Notes under the pieces: generated by a model
Databases searched by the model: none
What the model was told of the DNA's origin: nothing
The model's input: only the letters and a program-made list of their open reading frames with translations
From: a virus
Virus record (IMG/VR): IMGVR_UViG_3300031987_000007
Location: 1-64,000 of that record
DNA length: 64,000 nt
Strand: one strand, 5' to 3'
Program-made: the position numbers and the translations under genes
Shown here: positions 6,573 through 15,136 of the stretch, piece after piece
Position numbering within the stretch: position 1 is the stretch's first letter
Layout: each line of letters starts with the position of its first letter

Positions 6573-6777
6573 ACGAAATCTCCGGGTGGAGAGTGACTGG
6601 GTATTCTGGTTCGCCTTCCCGGGAGCCTTTGTAATACAGCTCCGCACGGTCGGCGAGAATGTCATCAAAGGTGATGCCTTCTTCCAGAACGCAGTAATAC
6701 AGGCCCGTCTCCTTGTGCCGGCACAGTGGCCGGTCAAAGGAATCTGGGGCTTCACAGATGAAGTCACTGGGTTTCAT
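6529..6777 (-). CDS. Hypothetical protein, 82 aa
   Basis: Begins MKPSDFICEAPDSFDRPLCR. It has three cysteines and an acidic middle (LEEGITFDDILADRAELYY). Its ATG overlaps the stop of DNA polymerase by four bases and its 3' end overlaps the DUF3846-like gene, so it belongs to the polymerase operon. Function not recognised. Confidence 0.65.
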   Translation of the reverse strand: MKPSDFICEAPDSFDRPLCRHKETGLYYCVLEEGITFDDILADRAELYYKGSREGEPEYPVTLHPEISYESNPYNNGGRSGS

Positions 6778-9431
6778 GCAGCTTGTTTCTCCTGTTGTTG
6801 CTCGGCGAGTTTGGTTTGAAACGCCGCGCAGACAGCACGGATCTCCTTCTGGTCGGCATAGTTGGGAATGGTCATGTCAGAGGCCCAGGTGGGGTAGAAC
6901 ACATCGAGTTCCGCACCCAGTTTGACGGTCGGGTGTTGGATCTCAGGGAGTTCCTGCCACTGCATGGACTTGATCAACTCACGGTTGACCCACTCGACCA
7001 CTTCAATGTTGTCGCGGATCAGTAGATAGATGGCGTCATGGATCATGGCCACGGGTTTAACATCGTGACGGAACCGGGACTGCCAAACCTTCTGCATGAA
7101 CTCGTTACACGCCCGGTTGGTCAGTAAGCCGTAGGACTGGCCCAGCGCGTTGCCGGCTGTGCGTCCTTCTGCCTCTGCCTCGTAGGGTGTGTTCGACTTC
7201 CCGCGAATGGTCATGCCCAGTAGTGGGGTTCTCAGACGCAGTCCGAAAGCGACCGTGACAAAACCATCCTTGGCGGCCTGGTCCAGCTTGTCCTGTACCC
7301 ACTTGTCCGAGACCTCATAGAGAATGTGGTACTGCTTCTCGATCTGTTGGGCAGCCTCCTTGGTGAAGCCCAGGTTCTTGACCAGGGTGTGCCAGGTGCC
7401 TTGGTAGGTGAGGGCGAACGTTGGACCTTTGCTGGCGTCCCGGATGGACTTGTACAGCTTCTTGATCTGGTTCACCGAATCGGGTGTCTCCACAATGTCC
7501 GGGAACTTCTCTGGCCAATAGGTGAAGGCCCGCAGACTGTGTCCATCGTACCCTTCGGTGTAGACCTTCAGCTTGTTCGGGTCTTTGGTCGTCAGGGCTG
7601 AGATGTAGTCTTCCAGTGAATTGAAATCCGCCCCGGCAAACAACCAGCCCTTCGGTGCTTTGAAGCACGACTTGATGAGCTTGCCATAGGTGGATCCAGA
7701 TGGAATGTTCTGCAAGTTGGGGTCAGAGCTGGACAGTCGACCGGACTTGGTGCCACCTAAGTTGAACGAACCATGGAGATGAACAACGCCATCCCCTTTA
7801 TCAATGGCCTTTTCAAAGGCCGGGATAAAGGATGAGAGGATCTTGGCGGCTTGAGAAAAGCCTACCAGGGCCTCAATGATCTCCAGGTTGTCTGGATCAT
7901 CAGTGTGGTGAACCAGCTTCTCCAGGGTCTCGCCCCCGGTGGCCGGTTGTTTGGCCTTGGTTTTGTCAATAACGGGCAGGCCCATTTCCTCATAGAGCAG
8001 CTTCTGGAGCTGGGGCCCACTGTTGGGATTGAAGATTTGCTTGGGGAAATGCTTACGGTCCTTGGGCAGAATCTTGTCCGGGTTCTTGGCCTTGTCACGG
8101 CGGTCGGTGTAGTCCTTCTCCCAGGCTGTGTAGGTCATGCGATCTTCCAGCCGGGCGATGACACCCTTGCCTTGGAAAGCCGCCCTGTGGCCTTCGAGAA
8201 TGGCCTCCAGCTCTCTTCGTGCAACCTGTACCTGATCGGGGTCCAGTGGCATACCGGACAGCTCGATCTGGGTAATGGTTTTCTGGCTCGGCATCATGAG
8301 GTCGTAATACAACGCCTCTTGCTGATCCTGAACCATGATGAGGTAATAGGTCTCATACACCCAGTTGGTACACAGGCCGTCAATCAGGTTGTAGCGAAGC
8401 AACTTGTCCAAGGGGATCTTGCGAACGTCCTTGATGTTGTCGCCCATGCCGTAGTTGCCGGCAAACTCGTGTGCCAGGTCTTTCAGCGACAGGCTGTTGC
8501 CCGCGGTGGTGTTGGTGGCCAGGTAGGCAATGATCTTGGTGTCGTGGATTCTCTGATGCAGGATGTCCAGCCCGGTCAGGAGACCTTCGTTATCCAACAG
8601 GTCTTTCATCCACAACTCGTAGATCAACACCTTGGTGTCATACGTGCTGTTGTGCCACTTCAAGGTGCCTCGATAATTCTCGAAGAACGTCTTGAGCATG
8701 GCTTTGACTTCGGGATTATGAACCAGACGGCCATGGTAACCACCACGCGGCTCGTCCATAGGCACGTAATCCACCGGGAACGCGATGCCTTCGTGGTTGT
8801 TCCAGGCAAAGGTAATCGACGCCACACCGGCTTTGTCGAACTCCAGTGAACCTGCTTCGATATCACAGGACAGCTCGGGATAATCCATGAGCTTTTCAAG
8901 CCACTTAGCAATGTCCGCAGGGGTCTGGGGGTAGTCAGCGTACTGAATAACATCCTCACCCAGCGGCTGGTAGCTGCCTTGTACTTCGTCGATCAGGGTC
9001 TGAACCGACATGGTCATCTTGGGCTCGTTGCCCGGGTCGTACAGCAGGGATTTGTGGTTCACCCCCAGAATGACCTTCATGTGTTCATAGCCCGGGTACT
9101 TGCAGTCCAACACATAGCCCAGGTTCTGTTGGGCCTGTTGGCACTTGGTCAGTACCTTGAAGTAATTGGCATCGGCCACGTACAGGTACTCCACCCCGAC
9201 GCTGTCCAGTGAGGGCAGGAGATCGTCGAGGTAGGTTTTGATGTACTTGACCGGGGCTTTGTTGCTGGCGTTGTAAGCCAGGGTCATACCAATGATCTGG
9301 CCTTGGGTGATACCCCGCTTCAGCATGGGATTGACATAGTTATAAATCAATTCGTCCTTGTTGAAGGCACTGGCTTTAACCAGCAAAGCAATGGGATATT
9401 TGTCGGACTCTTCAAAAATGAGGTGTCGCAA
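6774..9431 (-). CDS. DNA polymerase, family A, with 3'-5' exonuclease
   Basis: Replicative polymerase of 885 residues, the size of N4 gp39. A DnaQ-like exonuclease begins with DIEAG (Asp190/Glu192) and continues with WHNSTYDTK. In the polymerase domain GRLSSSDPNLQNIP (about 560-580) precedes motif A, GADFNSLED (about 600), motif B, KGPTFALTYQG (about 669), and motif C, IHDAIYL (about 799). Motif C has Ala where most family A enzymes have Glu (HDE); the catalytic Asp is kept. There is no 5' nuclease domain. Next to it are a conserved small gene and the helicase, as in N4 relatives. Confidence 0.95.
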   Translation of the reverse strand: MRHLIFEESDKYPIALLVKASAFNKDELIYNYVNPMLKRGITQGQIIGMTLAYNASNKAPVKYIKTYLDDLLPSLDSVGVEYLYVADANYFKVLTKCQQAQQNLGYVLDCKYPGYEHMKVILGVNHKSLLYDPGNEPKMTMSVQTLIDEVQGSYQPLGEDVIQYADYPQTPADIAKWLEKLMDYPELSCDIEAGSLEFDKAGVASITFAWNNHEGIAFPVDYVPMDEPRGGYHGRLVHNPEVKAMLKTFFENYRGTLKWHNSTYDTKVLIYELWMKDLLDNEGLLTGLDILHQRIHDTKIIAYLATNTTAGNSLSLKDLAHEFAGNYGMGDNIKDVRKIPLDKLLRYNLIDGLCTNWVYETYYLIMVQDQQEALYYDLMMPSQKTITQIELSGMPLDPDQVQVARRELEAILEGHRAAFQGKGVIARLEDRMTYTAWEKDYTDRRDKAKNPDKILPKDRKHFPKQIFNPNSGPQLQKLLYEEMGLPVIDKTKAKQPATGGETLEKLVHHTDDPDNLEIIEALVGFSQAAKILSSFIPAFEKAIDKGDGVVHLHGSFNLGGTKSGRLSSSDPNLQNIPSGSTYGKLIKSCFKAPKGWLFAGADFNSLEDYISALTTKDPNKLKVYTEGYDGHSLRAFTYWPEKFPDIVETPDSVNQIKKLYKSIRDASKGPTFALTYQGTWHTLVKNLGFTKEAAQQIEKQYHILYEVSDKWVQDKLDQAAKDGFVTVAFGLRLRTPLLGMTIRGKSNTPYEAEAEGRTAGNALGQSYGLLTNRACNEFMQKVWQSRFRHDVKPVAMIHDAIYLLIRDNIEVVEWVNRELIKSMQWQELPEIQHPTVKLGAELDVFYPTWASDMTIPNYADQKEIRAVCAAFQTKLAEQQQEKQAA

Positions 9432-9455
9432 GGTATGGCTCCTGGTATTTGGGTA

Positions 9456-9977
9456 CTAAACCAGGAGGTTCAGCACCATGCGTTTTTTCATGAGTTCAAT
9501 GGGAATACTGTTTTTTCGTTTCAGGTCTTCGACCATTTCATCATGTAGGCGTTGTTCACGGCAGGCACACTTTTCCAACAGTTGTTTGATGGGTTTGTGC
9601 ATGGATTCAGGAAATATCTTGAAGTAATCCTGAAGACTGTTGGAGGAATTTAATACCTGGTTGATGAAGCCCAGTACATACGGGAGTTCTTTATCGTTTA
9701 ACCGTGCCAGATCCTCCAGGTATTCATCCATTAATACTTTGAGTTCTGGTTTGAGACGGTTAACCGGGCGCGGTCTGCGTTGCTCCTCTCCGGTGTGATA
9801 ATACTCGCCTTTATAAGACAGCCATAATTGACCATTACCATGTAACGTGGAGTTTTTAATGATGATGGTTTTAAGGCGCTTTGCGAAGTCTTTATTTACC
9901 GGGGCATAAAGGAAATCAAAAATCTTGTCCTTGATCATGGCCTTTGTTTTGGGGTCGTACACAAGTTCATCGGTCAT
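9456..9977 (-). CDS. Hypothetical protein between helicase and DNA polymerase, 173 aa
   Basis: All-helical, basic protein (KDFAKRLKTIIIKN, then a Pro/Arg-rich linker RRPRPVNRLKPELK and helices to the end), with one CAC cysteine pair. N4-like phages carry a small gene in this slot between helicase and polymerase, which points to a replication role. No catalytic motif is seen. Confidence 0.7.
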   Translation of the reverse strand: MTDELVYDPKTKAMIKDKIFDFLYAPVNKDFAKRLKTIIIKNSTLHGNGQLWLSYKGEYYHTGEEQRRPRPVNRLKPELKVLMDEYLEDLARLNDKELPYVLGFINQVLNSSNSLQDYFKIFPESMHKPIKQLLEKCACREQRLHDEMVEDLKRKNSIPIELMKKRMVLNLLV

Positions 9978-9988
9978 TCCAGACCTCC

Positions 9989-11239
9989 TTATACAAGATC
10001 ACCGCATAAATAAACGGTGTGCCTGGCCCGACTGATACCGACATACAACATCCTGGCAATTTGATTGCCGTTGTTGCACTTCTTGATATCGTCCAGGTCA
10101 ATAAATACTTTGTCGTAAGTTGAGCCTTGGCTTTTGTTGATGGTGCAAGCATAGGCAGCGCGTAGATCAATCCATTTATCCACTTTCTGGAGAATGGCGT
10201 AATCCTCTTCCTTGGTGGCCCGTTTGATCAGTGCCTTCTTGTCATCCAGGGAATCTGGCATGAATGCCTGAAAGACATGATCCAACGTGAACTGCCGGCC
10301 GGGTACGTCGTAGCGATCCTCTTTGGGACCAATGCCGGTGATGTGAACCAGTTGATCCGTTTTGATGCTGGCTCTCTTTCCGGCGACGAAATGATTACAC
10401 ACTGCGTAATCGCCTTCCTGAAAACCGGGCGAGCCTTTCACAATGTCACGGATGCCATGGTTGTAGGTGATCACGCACTTGTTGGTCCAGGCCAATACCT
10501 TGGATCGGCTGTAGGTCCAGGTCGGGTCGTCAAATTCCTTGACGATGGCCTGTTCAAACTCCGGGCGGGGCAGGACTTGAATGTGGTGCCCATCGGGAAT
10601 GAACGTCTGCCATTCACCGGTGTTGACCGTGTGGCGGAAGGACGTGGCCAGATCAATGATCGGGTTACCCTCTGCCTGTCGAACCACCTTGGTCAAGCGG
10701 GCGGTGTCAAAACCGGACTGGAACGCCGGCGCTGAGTTGGAACCGACTGTCAGGAGCTGAGCCGGGTCACCAATCAGGACGATCTTGCAGTCCTCTACCG
10801 AGTCCTTGGCAAGCTGTAGCAACTGACGGTCCATGTAGCTGGCTTCGTCAATGAACAGGATGGTGTCTGTGATGGTTTCAACATTGGGCTTACGGACCAG
10901 CTTGGTCTTGCCGGTACTGAAGTTCTTATGCACCCGCAGGCCCAGGGCACTGTGAATGGTGCGAACGTCATGGCCAGTGATCTGGGAGAAAGCCTCTGCC
11001 GCCTTATTGGTGGTGGCGGTCAGTTGTACGTCCCAACGTTTGGTGCGGGACGGGTCGATGAGCTTGAGGGTCTTCAGCAGCTTGGGCAGGCGGTCCAACA
11101 AGGTATGAACCAGGGTGGATTTGCCGGTACCGCTGTAGCCTTCGATAACAAAGAAGGTCTGGTTGGGGTCGTTGATGAATCTGCAGAAGGCCTCATAAGC
11201 GTCTTGTTGACCTTCTGTAAGGGTAAGTTCGGCGCTCAT
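9989..11239 (-). CDS. RecD/Dda-like SF1 DNA helicase
   Basis: Walker A GYSGTGKS is at residues 34-41, Walker B/motif II LFIDEASYMD at about 130, motif III GDPAQLLTV soon after, and the C-terminal UvrD_C_2-like end has KSQGSTYDKVFIDL and VGISRARHTVYL. At 416 residues it is close to T4 Dda and the N4 helicase. It would unwind DNA at the fork with the adjacent polymerase. AAAGGAACG precedes the ATG. Confidence 0.9.
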   Translation of the reverse strand: MSAELTLTEGQQDAYEAFCRFINDPNQTFFVIEGYSGTGKSTLVHTLLDRLPKLLKTLKLIDPSRTKRWDVQLTATTNKAAEAFSQITGHDVRTIHSALGLRVHKNFSTGKTKLVRKPNVETITDTILFIDEASYMDRQLLQLAKDSVEDCKIVLIGDPAQLLTVGSNSAPAFQSGFDTARLTKVVRQAEGNPIIDLATSFRHTVNTGEWQTFIPDGHHIQVLPRPEFEQAIVKEFDDPTWTYSRSKVLAWTNKCVITYNHGIRDIVKGSPGFQEGDYAVCNHFVAGKRASIKTDQLVHITGIGPKEDRYDVPGRQFTLDHVFQAFMPDSLDDKKALIKRATKEEDYAILQKVDKWIDLRAAYACTINKSQGSTYDKVFIDLDDIKKCNNGNQIARMLYVGISRARHTVYLCGDLV

Positions 11240-11250
11240 AAGGCGTTCCT

Positions 11251-11349
11251 TTATTTACTGGATTTGAGAATGTGTTTGCCGGTTTTGGGGTCTTTCACCC
11301 AAACGTGTCCAAACACCCGGAGGGTGTCTGCGTTGTGTTGTTGGTTCAT
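11251..11349 (-). CDS. Tiny ORF, 32 aa, between VWA protein and helicase genes
   Basis: Reads MNQQHNADTLRVFGHVWVKD then PKTGKHILKSSK. It fills the gap between two genes of the operon, starting 4 bases after the upstream stop. The ribosome-binding site is weak. The coding stretch includes a CACCC-GGA-GGGTG hairpin at 11315-11326, related to the GGA-triloop family, so the segment could be regulatory rather than coding. Confidence 0.4.
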   Translation of the reverse strand: MNQQHNADTLRVFGHVWVKDPKTGKHILKSSK

Positions 11350-11352
11350 GGG

Positions 11353-12456
11353 TCAGTCCGGGTCGAAGTGAATGACTTTCCCGTAAGGGGCGGTAAAGCT
11401 GGCGTTGCCATTGATAATCCAGATGACAGGCACACCGGGGTCTGGGGCGTTGTTATTGAACTCACCATCGGTGAAAACCAACAGTAGGTTGGGCTTGTTT
11501 TCCATAGCCCAGTCCATGACGGGTTCAATGTTGGTGCCCCCGTACCGGTGGAAGTGCATGTCCTTGAGATCGGCAGCACTGGTCACCGGGTCCACACTGC
11601 GAATGTGCGAGGTGAACTGAACCAGGGTCAGGGTGTCTGGTTTGTATTTACTCAACAGGCCGTAGCCTTCAGAGACAAACCGGTGATACTCGGTTTCTGT
11701 CACAGAGCTGGACGCATCAATGGCCATGGCAATGTCCACCAGAGATTCGGTGTACATGCTGGGCAGGTAATGCTTCGGAAAGAATCGACGGTTGGGGCGT
11801 CGAAAGGTGTAGTCGGTTTTAATGGCCTTGGTCATATACCGCTGAAGAATGCGGTGCCAAGGGAGTTTGGGGTTTAACAATCCATTGACGTACACCTGGA
11901 TTTCGCCGGGGATACTGCCGGCATCATCTTCGGCCATTTGCGATTGCAACGTGGCGCGTACCAGGATGTCGTCGATCTGGCCTTGGGTCTGTTCCAGTTC
12001 ATCAGCATCGTCAGGCGCCCTGAGATCGTCCATGGGGAGATCTTCTTTGGGCTCGTCCGGTAGCAGGTCGTAGACCTCTTCGCTGTTCATGCCGGCGTAC
12101 TGGACGTCATAGAGCCAGTCGGGGGTCATCTTGAACCCACGCTGAACCAGTATGTAATTGATGACGTAGTCGGCGGCGATGTTCCACTTGCGAGGGTCAC
12201 GACCGTTGAGTCGGGTCATGTGGAGTAGAGCCACATGGAGGGTTTCATGGAGAAGAAGGAATACCCGCTGGTCCGCGTCCTGTTGCATGAAGTAGTCAGG
12301 GTTGTAGCGGATCTCCAGCCCATTGGTACAGGCCGTGGGTATGCGTTCATCCCAGATATGCTTCATGGAGAAACAGACCGTGGTGAAGAACGCAGAATCC
12401 TTCGACGCCATGAGAGCGATCTTGGCCGTTTCAAGGGCCTTCTCATGGGCTGACAT
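11353..12456 (-). CDS. VWA-domain/putative metallopeptidase protein (DUF2201-like)
   Basis: The N-terminal half has a zinc-peptidase-like HETLH (residues 70-74) followed by the helical region WNIAADYVINYIL. The middle is an acidic linker (LPDEPKEDLPMDDLRAPDD). The C-terminal half is a von Willebrand A fold with MIDAS motif DASSS at about 236-240 and FTDGEF near 330. This is the partner normally paired with a MoxR-type AAA ATPase, which is the next gene upstream; N4 has a similar pair (gp24/gp25). Biochemical role unknown; chaperone-like remodelling of protein complexes is the usual proposal. Confidence 0.85.
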   Translation of the reverse strand: MSAHEKALETAKIALMASKDSAFFTTVCFSMKHIWDERIPTACTNGLEIRYNPDYFMQQDADQRVFLLLHETLHVALLHMTRLNGRDPRKWNIAADYVINYILVQRGFKMTPDWLYDVQYAGMNSEEVYDLLPDEPKEDLPMDDLRAPDDADELEQTQGQIDDILVRATLQSQMAEDDAGSIPGEIQVYVNGLLNPKLPWHRILQRYMTKAIKTDYTFRRPNRRFFPKHYLPSMYTESLVDIAMAIDASSSVTETEYHRFVSEGYGLLSKYKPDTLTLVQFTSHIRSVDPVTSAADLKDMHFHRYGGTNIEPVMDWAMENKPNLLLVFTDGEFNNNAPDPGVPVIWIINGNASFTAPYGKVIHFDPD

Positions 12457-12465
12457 GGTATTTCC

Positions 12466-13530
12466 TTAGAAGAGTGTGTGTCCGTTCAGGGCCACCCAGC
12501 GGTCCACAGACGTTGACTGCAGCAACTTGGGGGTCCGTTTGATGATTTCTCGCATAGCGATGATCTGGAACTCCCGGGGAATACGCTCCACGTACTGCAT
12601 GATCGGGTCGATGTTCTTGCCGTTGGCGTGGTGTCCCAGGGCGCCGGTTAGCATCCAGGAAATGGAAGGCTCATCGGGAACCGGGACTGTGGCTGGGCTT
12701 TTGCAGATTTGCTCAATGCTGGGCAGACGATCCGCGACCTGACAGTACCCGTAGAACTCCCTGGCTACGCCTTCGGAGACGGTGCCGGACAGCAGGATCT
12801 TATCCAGTGGCTCAAGCATGGCCTTGGGTTTGATCAGGTGACTGGCAAACTCCCAGGTGCGTGGGCACGCAAAGGTCTTGTCGTCATGGTCCGGGTTGAA
12901 CTTGAACAGCAGATCCGGTTTCCAGTTGATGTAACTGGTGATCCGGTGATCAATGCCTTCCTCTCGGGCCCATTCCAGCCAGGCCTTTACGTCCACCAAC
13001 ATTTCCATGTGAATCAGTCGTGATTGGATGGCGGTGGTGAGTTCCTCAACCATGGCGTTGTCAGACACCAGGTTGCCGGCAGCAACTTTGGCCACATTGG
13101 GGTGGAGCTTGAACTGGCCCACTTTGTGATCCAGCAGGATCTTGTAGCAGGCTTTTAGCACAGACTCCGGTGCCAGTGGCAGTTCATCGAAGAACAGGAG
13201 CCATCCCGCAAATTTGTGCGTGTAGGGTTTACCGTCACCGTCATAGCGGGTTTCTGTTGGAAGTGGGTCACCTTCCGTTGGGTAGGTATCCATCGGCACG
13301 TATCCGGCTTTTTTCCGGACACTGTCTATGTCGGGATACCCTTTGAGATCGGTGGGGTCACAATCGGCCAGACGCTCATCAATCAGTTTGAGGTTGTAGG
13401 CCTTAGCTATTTGATGGACGACAGCGGATTTACCGCAGCCTGGGCTACCTTCCAGGTACGGAACTAGCTTGGCTTTGAGGCACTGCTCAATCATCTCCCG
13501 GGCGTCTGGGAGCTTCACTTGGATGCCCAT
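12466..13530 (-). CDS. MoxR-like AAA+ ATPase
   Basis: Walker A GSPGCGKS is at residues 28-35 and Walker B WLLFFDELPLAP at about 110, with the sensor region (IQSRLIHMEM) after it. At 354 residues it is a typical single-AAA MoxR-type protein. It is immediately followed by its VWA/DUF2201 partner gene, 10 bases apart. In N4 the equivalent pair is transcribed early or middle; the target is not known. Confidence 0.88.
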   Translation of the reverse strand: MGIQVKLPDAREMIEQCLKAKLVPYLEGSPGCGKSAVVHQIAKAYNLKLIDERLADCDPTDLKGYPDIDSVRKKAGYVPMDTYPTEGDPLPTETRYDGDGKPYTHKFAGWLLFFDELPLAPESVLKACYKILLDHKVGQFKLHPNVAKVAAGNLVSDNAMVEELTTAIQSRLIHMEMLVDVKAWLEWAREEGIDHRITSYINWKPDLLFKFNPDHDDKTFACPRTWEFASHLIKPKAMLEPLDKILLSGTVSEGVAREFYGYCQVADRLPSIEQICKSPATVPVPDEPSISWMLTGALGHHANGKNIDPIMQYVERIPREFQIIAMREIIKRTPKLLQSTSVDRWVALNGHTLF

Positions 13531-13549
13531 ATTGAGTGTCCTTTTGGTG

Positions 13550-13588
13550 TCGGATTCACAGAGTGCCCGGAGGGCACCTGTGTCCGGT
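13550..13588 (-). repeat. GGA-triloop hairpin, copy 2
   Basis: GATTCACAGA then GTGCCC-GGA-GGGCAC and CTGTG. The inner 6-bp stem is perfect, and the outer CACAG/CTGTG and CGGA/TCCG also pair. It begins 20 bases before the ATG of the MoxR gene in the direction of transcription. Same architecture as the copies at 5,475 and 59,628. Confidence 0.65.
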
Positions 13589-13596
13589 AAGGCAGG

Positions 13597-14097
13597 TTAT
13601 TCGCTGAGGCGGTCGATCTGCTTCTGAATATCCTCGGGAGACATATTCATCATCTCCTGATCCTTTTTATGGTGCAGGATCTCAGTCAGACGCTGACGCT
13701 CGGCGGCATTAGCAGCACGCTTCTGTGCGGCATTGGTTTGTTCAATGCGGGCATTGATGATGTGCTTCACAACGTCCAGTTTCAGCTCCAGGGCAGACTT
13801 AGCCGGGTTGGTGGTGGGTGCCTCGGCTTCCTTCAAGGTCCGGACGTAGCCCTTGTCGACCTTCAGCCGGGTCTTGCTGTCCAGCTCAGAGACACCCTGA
13901 TCAAACGGTGTGGTGGCGTTAGCCCGGCCTTCGTTTTTGGCATAGGCCTGGTACTGTTTGCGCACTGGCTTACCGTCCAGCTTCTTGGCGTACTGGATTA
14001 CAACCAGTCCGTTGCCTTCAACCCACCCTTCCCAATAACCAATGGCATTGCCATGGTTTTGGTACAGGATGCGGTAACATTGTTTGGCTTCGCTCAT
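13597..14097 (-). CDS. Stand-alone WGR-like domain protein, paralogue of the ligase N-terminus
   Basis: Residues 7-97 match the first 95 residues of the DNA ligase encoded two genes upstream at about 70 of 90 positions by eye (ILYQNHG-AIGYWEGWVE, QYAKKLDGKPV-KQYQAYAKNE, DKGYVRT). The layout (an initial YRILYQ strand, a Trp-rich turn, a Lys-rich end KVDKGYV) resembles the WGR fold of PARPs and some bacterial ligases, which binds DNA ends and nicks. The remaining 70 residues are a helical tail (LKLDVVKHIINARIEQTNAAQKR) absent from the ligase. The role as a DNA-end-binding accessory is inference. Confidence 0.75.
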   Translation of the reverse strand: MSEAKQCYRILYQNHGNAIGYWEGWVEGNGLVVIQYAKKLDGKPVRKQYQAYAKNEGRANATTPFDQGVSELDSKTRLKVDKGYVRTLKEAEAPTTNPAKSALELKLDVVKHIINARIEQTNAAQKRAANAAERQRLTEILHHKKDQEMMNMSPEDIQKQIDRLSE

Positions 14098-14312
14098 TGT
14101 TGCTCCTGTTCGTATTCTTGTTCTGACATCACATCGCTACAGCTGACACCAGTTACCCGGTAACCCGGTAGTGCAGAGCAGTCCGCGCCTGTAGCCAGTG
14201 AGTCAATAAAGGGATCTGTACCGTCATCGCTGACAGGGTTTCCTGTCCGCTCAAAAACAACGGTTAGATAGTCTGTGTTTGGGCGGCCGGTGTACGGATG
14301 GGTTTTACTCAT
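14094..14312 (-). CDS. Hypothetical protein, 72 aa
   Basis: Begins MSKTHPYTGRPNTDY and ends in EQEYEQEQQ. Soluble and acidic with two Cys. It overlaps the genes on both sides by four bases (ATGA), so it is an integral part of the AAA/WGR/ligase operon. No family recognised. Confidence 0.65.
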   Translation of the reverse strand: MSKTHPYTGRPNTDYLTVVFERTGNPVSDDGTDPFIDSLATGADCSALPGYRVTGVSCSDVMSEQEYEQEQQ

Positions 14313-15127
14313 GCAACGTCCTTATTCAGTGAAAGGGTTTTCTGGAAGGTGGTTTTCTTGACTTGGGGCTTGGGCAACCCACCGTGGATGAAATACTGGT
14401 GGAGCAGTGTGTTGAGTAGCCGAACACCAATGGTGTTTTTCTCGAAGTTGTCTTCAACCACGGCCATGATTTCCAGCTCGGCCTGGTCTCGGTCTACTTC
14501 GGGGAACAGGGCTGCATAGAGATTGAGGAGTTTGGACTTGGTGAGAATGTCCCACATTTGATCCAGGGTGATCTTCTCCAGGCCATACGTGAGACCAACT
14601 CGGCCCAGGAACTCGGTTTTAATACCGAACTCCCGGAGGCGATCAATGTCCAGATCCTCTTCACCATTGAAGGCGCCAGCAAAGATGAACAGGACATTCT
14701 CACACTCAACGTCCAGGTACTTGCCGAAGTCGCCATAGACACTGGCAGTCCGGCTTTCGAGTACCTTGAGGAACTCATTCTGAACACCATTGGTGGTCTC
14801 ATGAGCCAGATCAGAATTGGTGTTGCCGCTGATGAACAGTTTGTCGAACTCATCCACAAAGCAGATGCAGGGTTGTCCGGCTTTGCGAGTGAGCGGTACC
14901 AGGGCCTTGGAGAGACTGTTGCCGGCTGTGCCTTCTTTGGTCAGGGCAGCCGCGTTGATCTCGAACATATCAATGTCGAGTTCGTCGGCCAGGTGTTCAA
15001 TGGTGTGGGTTTTACCGGAGCCAGATGGGCCGGTCAGAATAAAGTGCGGACGGATCTCTGCTTCACTGGTTCGGAAGATTTCGAAGATCCGCCGGATATG
15101 ATCCATGGATTCTTTGTTCTGGTTCAT
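14309..15127 (-). CDS. AAA+ ATPase, 272 aa
   Basis: Walker A TGPSGSGKTH is at residues 32-41, Walker B CICFVDEFDKLF at about 90, and the sensor/arginine-finger region has RLREFGIKTEFLGRVGLTYGLEK. The sequence is closest in style to ClpX/FtsH-type AAA modules, with no protease or zinc-binding domain attached. It is the second AAA ATPase in this operon and lies directly downstream of the ligase. Function unknown; it could load or remodel the ligase or WGR proteins. Confidence 0.82.
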   Translation of the reverse strand: MNQNKESMDHIRRIFEIFRTSEAEIRPHFILTGPSGSGKTHTIEHLADELDIDMFEINAAALTKEGTAGNSLSKALVPLTRKAGQPCICFVDEFDKLFISGNTNSDLAHETTNGVQNEFLKVLESRTASVYGDFGKYLDVECENVLFIFAGAFNGEEDLDIDRLREFGIKTEFLGRVGLTYGLEKITLDQMWDILTKSKLLNLYAALFPEVDRDQAELEIMAVVEDNFEKNTIGVRLLNTLLHQYFIHGGLPKPQVKKTTFQKTLSLNKDVA

Positions 15128-15136
15128 GAGAAGGCC

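Noticed and set aside
7851-8849. 332-codon plus-strand ORF within DNA polymerase
   Set aside because: Antisense shadow; the minus-strand frame holds polymerase motifs through the whole stretch.
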